The translations under genes and the position numbers were made by a program. Shown piece after piece: positions 33,623 through 39,894 of a DNA stretch of 39,894 bases. The number at the start of each line of letters is the position of its first letter. Positions within the stretch are counted from its first letter, which is position 1. Location of the stretch: contig CALUMU010000019.1 of NCBI GenBank assembly GCA_944321825.1, positions 1 through 39,894 on the forward strand, given 5' to 3'. The notes beneath the pieces are model-generated. The model was not told the origin of the DNA and did not search any database. It was given only the letters and a program-made list of their open reading frames with translations. This stretch comes from Candidatus Amulumruptor caecigallinarius. GTDB lineage: Bacteria > Bacteroidota > Bacteroidia > Bacteroidales > Muribaculaceae.

Positions 33623-34447
33623 ATGATGGACCGTCAAAATGAACACAAATTAACAGGTCAGCCCGACTTCGGTTGGGATATGCCAAACAAGCCGTTCCTC
33701 ACCATTGGGGAGGTGGCGGACATACTGCAAGTGAGCAGCCGCACCGTGTATAACCTGATTTACAAGGGTACGCTCCGGGCTTGCAGGATTACGTACCATA
33801 TTACGCTAATCACCAGGGAGGATTTCTTCCTGATGATTAAGGAAACCACCTACTGCAAGCGGAGCGTCTCGCTATTCGCCAAGCAGGGGAAAAAGACAAA
33901 GAAGAAAATGAATGGAGAAAGACAAAAGAATGGAGAAGTAGCTCTCATCCGACAAGAGGGAAAGAAAAAGACAAAGGGCAGTCCGGCAAAACGGCGGCTC
34001 ATTCCGGCGGACAACTACAAGCAGTCTGTGCGTGACACGTTCACGGACAGGGAGAGTGTCGGCGGTGACCTTTATACGATGGCGGAGATATGCCAAAAGT
34101 TCAATTACACCTACGGACGGTTCTACAACCTCCGTATGCGGTACTCGATACCGTGCATCAAAGCCAATTCCACCAAATGCTTCCCGAAAGCGGAAGTGGA
34201 CAAGGCGATGGCGGAAGAGGACGAGCGGCTGGGCAACAACCTTTCGGAACATTGGTATTCGTGCTTCGACATCATGCGCCTGTTCGGGCTGGGCAAAACC
34301 CAAGTCCGCAGGTTTGCCCTCACGCACGGGGTACGGACGAAGCGAATACACGGCAACCGGTTGTACTACCTGAAAGCCGACTGGGATGCGGCACGTAAGG
34401 AAGCGGAGCGGAAAAGCGCAAGCACGAAAGCCAAAAGGGAGGAATGA
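33623..34447 (+). CDS. Helix-turn-helix DNA-binding protein (excisionase-like)
   Basis: The longest frame starts with GTG at 33584. Two adjacent ATGs at 33623 and 33626 (MMDRQNEHKLTG) are more likely starts and give about 274 aa. A MerR/Xis-type winged helix-turn-helix lies near the N terminus (FLTIGEVADILQVSSRTVYN). A second helix-turn-helix-like region is near residue 200 (SCFDIMRLFGLGKTQVRRF). The linker is very basic. The gene lies 31 bp upstream of the second integrase gene, in the order of xis-int modules, so directionality control or regulation of excision is likely. Confidence 0.72.
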   Translation: MMDRQNEHKLTGQPDFGWDMPNKPFLTIGEVADILQVSSRTVYNLIYKGTLRACRITYHITLITREDFFLMIKETTYCKRSVSLFAKQGKKTKKKMNGERQKNGEVALIRQEGKKKTKGSPAKRRLIPADNYKQSVRDTFTDRESVGGDLYTMAEICQKFNYTYGRFYNLRMRYSIPCIKANSTKCFPKAEVDKAMAEEDERLGNNLSEHWYSCFDIMRLFGLGKTQVRRFALTHGVRTKRIHGNRLYYLKADWDAARKEAERKSASTKAKREE

Positions 34448-34478
34448 ACATTTATAACCAATTAAACACATTAGCGAT

Positions 34479-35474
34479 ATGACAAACATTTGTACGAAAG
34501 TGACGGTCAGGAAACGACCTATCAAGAACGGGCAGTTGTCACTCTACCTTGACTTCTACCCACCCATCAGGCACCCGAAAACGGGCAAGCTGACAAGGCG
34601 TGAATACCTCGGTATATACATCTATGCCAACCCGACAGAGAAGTTTGAAGCTGAGTTCAACAAGACCATGCTCCGCAATGCGGAACTTATCAAGTGCAGG
34701 AGGACGGAAGCCATCATCAACGAGGAGTTCGGTTTTCTCGACCGCAACAGGGGCAAAGAGAGCTTCTTGGAATACTTCCGCTCCAAAATGGCGGACGATG
34801 ACAATTTCAGGAATTGGAATGTAGCCTACAAGCACTTTGAAAAGTATTGCGGCGGTAGCTGCACTTTTGATGATTTGACCGTGGAATACTGCCAGGGATT
34901 TCTCACCTATATGCTCTCGCTTACAACGCAGAACAAAAGCAAGATGATGGCATCCACCGCCAACAACAACCTGAACAAACTGAAATGTGTCCTGCGCCAA
35001 GCCTACGAGGAAAGGCGGATAAAGGAGAACATCGCCCCACGGCTGAAACACGCCAAGGAAGCCAGCACAAGGCGTGAGTTCCTGACACTTGACGAGGTGA
35101 AAATGCTTGCGGACACACCATGCGAGAAGCCTGTTGTAAGGTCGGCGGCTCTGTTCTCCTGCCTTACGGGATTGCGCATCAGCGACATCATCCGCCTGCA
35201 ATGGGAGAACATCATCAAGGCGGCGGATGGCGGATGGTGTATGCACATCGTCACCAAAAAGACACGGACGGAAGCCATTTTACCGCTGTCTGATGAAGCC
35301 CTTGCCCTATGTGGCGAGCGTTCCACAGGGCAAGTGTTCAAAGGTATGACACAAGCCTTGCTCCCTTTGTATCTCAAAGATTGGATTAAGTCGGCTGGCA
35401 TTACGAAGCACATCACATTTCATGTGGCTAGGCATAACAGTTTCTATTTCTCTCTGAAAACAAGCAATTTATGA
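34479..35474 (+). pseudogene. Second tyrosine integrase, C-terminally truncated
   Basis: The 331-aa frame has the N-terminal arm domain, a SAM-like core-binding domain (about 96-185) and part of the catalytic domain. Arg233 (CLTGLRISDI), Lys261 (IVTKKTRT) and His315..Arg318 (FHVARH) are present. After His319 (about 35,436) the sequence switches to SFYFSLKTSNL and stops. The normal continuation with the second His/Trp and the catalytic Tyr is absent, so it is probably inactive. The break coincides with the start of AT-rich DNA, indicating a recombination junction. Confidence 0.82.
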
Positions 35475-35631
35475 AATTGAGAATCTTGACAGGTAACGAT
35501 TTAGAAACGAGCAAAGTTCCCTTATCTGTCTTATTCTGCATTATTGAACAAGAACGCTTTATCTTAAATACAAAGATAATATTTTTTCTAATTATATACT
35601 ATCTTGAGTGGAACTTTTGTCTTTCTTGTAA

Positions 35632-37311
35632 TTACATACAACCATGTCGACTAAAATAATCGTTAAAATGAGTTTCTAATAACTCATAAAAATAGGTTAA
35701 ACAATTATATTTTCCGAATAATATTGTCGTATCATTGAGCCCTCCTACTCTGAAACAAGAAAACTTTTGACCATTGAATATTACAGGTTCTTTCCTAAAC
35801 AGATCCCGTACAGAAGATAAATTATTTTCTTTCAACATTTTCGAATCACTTATATCTTCAATTATAACAACCTTTTCATTAGATGGTATTATGCTTCTAA
35901 AATAATGAATGTGAAATATAAATTTATGTCCTGGATCAGAATAGTCTACCAAGACAGAAATAAGATTTCCACCATAAAAAGCATCAAGGTCATTTGCTAA
36001 TGAAGGGAACTCTGACTGTATAAAATTCTGATATGCCCGTATTGTATTTATAATTACTATTTGAGATTTCTCCAACGCTGTTGTTGGAGAATAAAAATCA
36101 TATACCATCCCAGTATTTCCATAAGAACCTTTAGCAGGATATGGATATGGTATGGTCGTGTAACCCATCTTGGATAAAAGCTTAATAGCATCATATACAG
36201 TGTTTACATATAGAGATTTCCCTCCTGACACTATGTGTATTGGCATTTTGTCAATGTATGGGTATTTTGATTGAAAGTGTTGAATCAACGAGCACACATT
36301 TAATTCAGAATACTTTTTTAAATGTAGATGTCTCCAATTTGCTTCAATAAACTCATGAATATATTCTATCAAAAAACTCTCATCTAGTGGGATAATTTTC
36401 CGCTTTTTGATAAAGTCCTCTACGTGTCTCTTAATGATAGAAATAGAATACAAATTAGGATTTTCTTTGAGCTTATTTTCGGTACAAGAGAATGAAGCAT
36501 AGTCATGACCGTGTTTAATCTCAAAAATTGAACACTTAGGCAGTTGAACTATAGGCGCGACAAGTTCTCCTACATTTACATTGTATAGAGAATATTCTAA
36601 TGAACTATCTGAATATGTATATACTGCTATTCCACGTTTCCATACATTAGGGAAAAGAATGCTTTTAATGTATCTGAAATCAGATTCCAATAATTTGTTA
36701 TAAGTATCTATAAAGTTTTGAATCTCCTGAATATCATGAGGTCTTAAATCTGTTGCCATTTTAGGCATATTTAGGAGATATGATTTTAGTTCACCATTCT
36801 CCTCTAAAATGGCTTCACCATGAGTTAAACAATATACACGACTACTACATACACTTAACCAATCTTTCAATACAGTTTCAATATTATCTTTACGCAGTTC
36901 CTCGTTTTGGCTGAAATGCAATGTAATAGTCTCTTGTTGTTCTTTGTCACGATTTTCTTTCAAAAGTTTTGGCGAAATATGTTTATATAAGACTTTATCC
37001 TGAGAATGGTCTACTGCTAAAAGGAATACATTATCAGTTGTTGTTTCAGCATATGCAAATAAAGAAGTAGGACAAGGGTACTTATTAAGTCCTTCATCTC
37101 TTTTAGATACAGTTTTTACTTGAACAGTCATTTTGCCACTGATTCTATTTGATGAATCAAGCAACTCAATATATCCGTCAATATTAGATTGAGTGGTCCC
37201 AATATCAATATTATTTTTAGTTCGGCCAAGTAAAAGAGTCCGTATAAATAGTACGGAACGTTCTTCTTTCACACCATTTGCATCTATAGAAACTTTAACC
37301 TTGAATGACAT
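35632..37311 (-). CDS. Large protein with N-terminal DUF4365-like PD-(D/E)XK nuclease domain
   Basis: The 559-aa protein starts with a DUF4365-like domain (about 15-120). NIDGYIELLD supplies Asp45 and Glu49, and VQVKT supplies Gln64-Val-Lys66, the D-x-E...QxK core of PD-(D/E)XK nucleases; LFAYAETTTDNVFLLAVD fits the following strands. The remaining 430 residues have no motif I recognise and look mixed alpha/beta. No signal peptide or membrane helix is seen. It is transcribed away from the next nuclease-like gene across a 112-bp region. DUF4365 domains occur in anti-phage proteins, so a defence role is likely but unproven. Confidence 0.72.
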   Translation of the reverse strand: MSFKVKVSIDANGVKEERSVLFIRTLLLGRTKNNIDIGTTQSNIDGYIELLDSSNRISGKMTVQVKTVSKRDEGLNKYPCPTSLFAYAETTTDNVFLLAVDHSQDKVLYKHISPKLLKENRDKEQQETITLHFSQNEELRKDNIETVLKDWLSVCSSRVYCLTHGEAILEENGELKSYLLNMPKMATDLRPHDIQEIQNFIDTYNKLLESDFRYIKSILFPNVWKRGIAVYTYSDSSLEYSLYNVNVGELVAPIVQLPKCSIFEIKHGHDYASFSCTENKLKENPNLYSISIIKRHVEDFIKKRKIIPLDESFLIEYIHEFIEANWRHLHLKKYSELNVCSLIQHFQSKYPYIDKMPIHIVSGGKSLYVNTVYDAIKLLSKMGYTTIPYPYPAKGSYGNTGMVYDFYSPTTALEKSQIVIINTIRAYQNFIQSEFPSLANDLDAFYGGNLISVLVDYSDPGHKFIFHIHYFRSIIPSNEKVVIIEDISDSKMLKENNLSSVRDLFRKEPVIFNGQKFSCFRVGGLNDTTILFGKYNCLTYFYELLETHFNDYFSRHGCM

Positions 37312-37348
37312 AATCTATTTATATATTGGGGGGCTAATATTACTATTA

Positions 37349-37406
37349 CAAAGTTAATTATAATTTTTCTTATTAGCCATTCTCTGCTGAGAATATGTTA
37401 TCTTTG
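37349..37406. promoter_or_regulatory. Divergent promoter region between the two nuclease-like genes
   Basis: On the minus strand TAACTTTG (37356-37349) and on the plus strand TATCTTTG (37399-37406) both match TAnnTTTG. They lie 38 and 18 bp from their start codons, respectively. No good -33 TTG is seen at 20 bp for either. Their upstream regions overlap, so one regulator could control both genes. Confidence 0.45.
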
Positions 37407-37423
37407 GGAAATATTGTAGTCTT

Positions 37424-38974
37424 ATGCAAATTATAGTAGATGATCATACTGAAATGAAGTATTATAAACGGTGTTTAGAGCAAATTAACAACAAATATTC
37501 TCTGGACGCCGAAATAAACAAATGTACTGTTATTGACATTTGTAATTTATGCATTGAAACATTAGTGCAAGATTTTATTACTTTATTAGATAGATATAGG
37601 AATCCGCAAGATATATTTCAATTTATGCTGCTGTATTCTAGACTGGCAACAGAGAAACAACGCACTGAGGATATGCTCATATTGATGCAAATGTGCCGAT
37701 ATGTATTTATACTTATACCCAAGTTAAACCTATCGTTCAAAGCAGCACCAATAATTGATATGGATAAATTAGAGTTGTCAGACATCTTCTTTATAACAAA
37801 GATGATAGACATACTTTCTCAGCAAAGAGCTATCCAATTAATGAATGACGAATGTGTTTTTAAGTTAGAGCGCAATGAGTGGGCATTCGCTTTAACCTAT
37901 ATGGATGATTCGTTAGTAAACGTACATAGTCATCTAAAATACACCTCTCAAAGTAAGTTTCTATTCCAAAAGCATTGCTTTTCTTTCAATTTATTAAACG
38001 ATTTTAGAGGTGAACTATATAATGCATTTGGAGATATTACCGATAAGTTTTGTGATATAGTGTGCAATGCACAACCAGCAAACATACATCTTAATGATGT
38101 TTCTTTTAGCGAATTCAAAGAGATTGTTGAGGGGCATATTCCTGAAAGATTGCAAATCATTCAAGTTATTAACATAACAAATTTTGTCAAGAAGCATCCT
38201 CATAATCCCTTTCTGCGAGGACTACTATTTACCCACAATAACTCTGATATAAAAGCCGCTATTGAAAAACCGTATGATAAAGATTTAAGGACACGATATA
38301 GACCGATATTAGAATTTAGTATAGATGGAAACAAAGAATACTATATTGCCCCGTATATGTTTCAAGAGGCAATTGAGGAAATTTGTGGGAATCTATTGCC
38401 ATTCCAAGTGATACCAAATGAATGGGCTTCCAATCAAATAATAGTAAATTTTGCAAAAAAATTATTTCAAGAACACGACAAATGGTTAGAAAGATTATGT
38501 TGCAGTGTTATTGAGGCAAAGAAACTGCCATATAAAAGAAATGTCAAAGCCTTGAATAATGTCTCATTGGAAAAAGCAGTAGCCCATATTGGAACAAAGT
38601 GTTACCCAAATCGTAATGTTGGTGAGATTGATTTCATTGTTATAGACAAATCAACTCAAATTATTTACGTAATTGATGCCAAACATATTAAAACAAGATA
38701 TCATCTTCAATCTTTTGCCGCAGATTATACCAAATTTATTGGAGAAAAGGGATATGATGAAAAACTATCATTTAAGGTGGATTGGATTCAGAACCATCTT
38801 TATGATGTAAGCAGAGCTTTTGGGTGTGATTGTTCGGGCTATTCCGTGCAAGGAATATTCGTTACAGAGACTTTTGTATATTATAGTATTTCGTCACAAT
38901 TTCCAATAATCCCCATCGCATGGTTCAATGCCTACATCGAAACGAATGACAAATTGTGCTTTTTACGACAATAG
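37424..38974 (+). CDS. Large protein with C-terminal PD-(D/E)XK nuclease-like domain
   Basis: The 516-aa protein ends in a domain with NVGEIDFIVIDKSTQ and IIYVIDAKH. Glu401, Asp403, Asp418 and Lys420 form a PD-(D/E)XK-type set (ExD followed by D-x-K). AHIGTKCYPNRNVGEID fits the family fold. The first 370 residues are helix-rich with no recognised motif and could be a sensing or specificity region. There is no signal peptide or membrane segment. It is divergent from the DUF4365-like gene and convergent with a DNA methyltransferase gene 58 bp away. A restriction or defence nuclease is the best guess, not an established function. Confidence 0.72.
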   Translation: MQIIVDDHTEMKYYKRCLEQINNKYSLDAEINKCTVIDICNLCIETLVQDFITLLDRYRNPQDIFQFMLLYSRLATEKQRTEDMLILMQMCRYVFILIPKLNLSFKAAPIIDMDKLELSDIFFITKMIDILSQQRAIQLMNDECVFKLERNEWAFALTYMDDSLVNVHSHLKYTSQSKFLFQKHCFSFNLLNDFRGELYNAFGDITDKFCDIVCNAQPANIHLNDVSFSEFKEIVEGHIPERLQIIQVINITNFVKKHPHNPFLRGLLFTHNNSDIKAAIEKPYDKDLRTRYRPILEFSIDGNKEYYIAPYMFQEAIEEICGNLLPFQVIPNEWASNQIIVNFAKKLFQEHDKWLERLCCSVIEAKKLPYKRNVKALNNVSLEKAVAHIGTKCYPNRNVGEIDFIVIDKSTQIIYVIDAKHIKTRYHLQSFAADYTKFIGEKGYDEKLSFKVDWIQNHLYDVSRAFGCDCSGYSVQGIFVTETFVYYSISSQFPIIPIAWFNAYIETNDKLCFLRQ

Positions 38975-38995
38975 CCTGCAAGTTTGCAGACTATT
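38970..38995. terminator. Hairpin between convergent genes
   Basis: AATAG-CTGCAA pairs with TTGCAG-CTATT around a 2-nt loop, with one mismatch. The stop codon of the rightward nuclease-like gene lies within it. It may terminate both transcripts, although the T run is poor. Confidence 0.4.
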
Positions 38996-39031
38996 GCTGT
39001 GTTTATACACTTTGTCTGATGATTTTATTTA

Positions 39032-39894
39032 TCATATTGAATGTAAATGTGAAACGATAGAATCAATTTGACTTTCTAATGTAGCTGTATCACTTTTAGG
39101 ATTCTCTTTTTTAGCAAGATGTATGGATTTTGCAATATCTGCTATACGTTGTTGAACGTCTGATGGAACATTTTGAGGGAATAAAAATTGTTCTATCGTT
39201 GATTTGTTAATAGCTAAATATCCTCCAGCTAAATGCTTGTCTGAAAATTCTGCAGTTAAAAAATCTGTTGTACTCTTGGAATTTAAAATGCCTAGAATGT
39301 AGAATGGATTATATCCAGCAAAATCATATATAGCATATACTCCTACGCCTATTGCCAAAGGGGTATCAACATAGCAAGCCTCAATTTTTTTAGTCATTCC
39401 GGCTATTATAATTTTAGGATTTTTCCACATTTCTTGTTTCGATTCTGTGATATTCGAATCGAGATAAATAAAGGCTCTACTATACTTATCTTTCATATAT
39501 CGAACATTTGTATTATTAAAAACATATCTGTCTATATTACCACTAACTGTAAAAGGTATAGTATGATTGTTATCTATTTCACATACATTCTCTTTGATTT
39601 TTTGTGCTTCGAATCCTGTAGCACCACTACACACTTTTAATCCTAATAGGGATAATCGTACCTTATTAGATTCCTTAACAGATTCTTTCTTATTTAATCT
39701 GTTATCTATTAAATCTGTATAATTGTTAAGAAAGTAACTATTAAATCGTTCATGAGATACTTTATTTCCCAATACTATAATAGGATACACACTTGCATTC
39801 TTAAAGACATCATAAACAGATACATCTATAGTCTTTTCTAAACCACACTCAGCTTTTAGTTTATGTAATGTCTTTTTTGCATAATCTGCGACTA
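39032..39894 (-). CDS. N6-adenine DNA methyltransferase, C-terminal part (TaqI-like specificity domain), partial
   Basis: The frame is open to the right edge of the window, so at least 286 residues are visible and the 5' part, including the SAM and NPPY motifs, lies outside. An internal GTG at 39790 is not a likely start. The visible part resembles the TaqI-like C-terminal specificity domain of type IIG/Eco57I-like methylases (NPKIIIAGMTKKIEACYVD, NPFYILGILNSKSTTDFLT and AGGYLAINKSTIEQFLFP). The last 30 residues form a helix typical of these proteins. It is convergent with the PD-(D/E)XK gene. The methylase class is inferred from the C terminus alone. Confidence 0.75.
   Translation of the reverse strand, partial: VADYAKKTLHKLKAECGLEKTIDVSVYDVFKNASVYPIIVLGNKVSHERFNSYFLNNYTDLIDNRLNKKESVKESNKVRLSLLGLKVCSGATGFEAQKIKENVCEIDNNHTIPFTVSGNIDRYVFNNTNVRYMKDKYSRAFIYLDSNITESKQEMWKNPKIIIAGMTKKIEACYVDTPLAIGVGVYAIYDFAGYNPFYILGILNSKSTTDFLTAEFSDKHLAGGYLAINKSTIEQFLFPQNVPSDVQQRIADIAKSIHLAKKENPKSDTATLESQIDSIVSHLHSI

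Noticed and set aside
33398-35500. Short similarity between the two junctions as attachment repeats
   Set aside because: Only AAGCAA and a loosely similar AT-rich stretch are shared between about 33,420 and 35,460; this is too weak to support att sites.
35471-35659. 62-aa rightward frame after the truncated integrase
   Set aside because: It has no family and no good start signal, and it lies in AT-rich DNA at the junction, overlapping the 3' end of the DUF4365-like gene.
39600-39625. TTCGAATCC as the far copy of the tRNA-Pro attachment site
   Set aside because: The match to the tRNA T loop is about eight bases, and it lies inside the methylase gene, so chance is the likely explanation.

Overview
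The window looks like the chromosome of a Bacteroidales bacterium, probably a gut lineage such as Muribaculaceae (the family is inferred, not proven). The evidence is repeated matches to the Bacteroidetes promoter (TTG, 19-20 bp, TAnnTTTG), a GldH-type lipoprotein, RicT beside RNase Y, ZapA, an RseP-type protease and a Bacteroides-style Tra gene set. Start codons were moved from the longest reading frame to an in-frame ATG where the longer frame began at GTG or TTG or ran into a neighbour.

Positions 1-24,900 are core chromosome. A leftward gene train runs from about 10,565 to 271: a small coiled-coil protein, ZapA, a candidate 6S RNA, RNase Y, RicT, GldH, an M24 peptidase, CCA-adding enzyme, QueD, QueE, an Ig-like lipoprotein and a small acidic protein. 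From 10,566 to 11,830 there is no credible gene. That stretch holds two 98-bp inverted-repeat elements, a dense cluster of short palindromes and a possible orphan small RNA. A CoA-transferase gene (leftward) and miaB (rightward) diverge from about 13,400. A leftward operon (phosphoribosyltransferase, HAD phosphatase, polyprenol-phosphate sugar synthase, dihydroorotase) is followed by rightward genes for an ion channel, RseP, an RlmI-type methyltransferase, a DPP III-type peptidase, a beta-barrel protein and tRNA-Pro(UGG).

From about 25,090 the sequence is a mosaic mobile island. A tyrosine integrase follows the tRNA, with a decayed tRNA fragment between them. Next come a 9-bp tandem repeat of about 34 units, a likely oriT inverted repeat, MobC/relaxase genes, a cargo lipoprotein, and a tra block (ParA-like TraA, DUF3408 TraB, a small membrane protein, TraE, TraF, TraG). 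TraG stops just after its Walker A motif, where other DNA is joined (about 33,398). That DNA carries a helix-turn-helix gene and a second integrase, itself cut off before its catalytic tyrosine (about 35,436). The element therefore looks unable to drive its own conjugation but may still be mobilizable.

From about 35,436 to the right edge the DNA is visibly AT-rich and looks like a defence cargo. It holds two divergently transcribed large proteins, each with a PD-(D/E)XK-type nuclease signature (one DUF4365-like at its N terminus, one at its C terminus), and the C-terminal part of an N6-adenine DNA methyltransferase with a TaqI-like specificity domain, which runs off the window. This trio is the best candidate for an undescribed restriction or anti-phage system.
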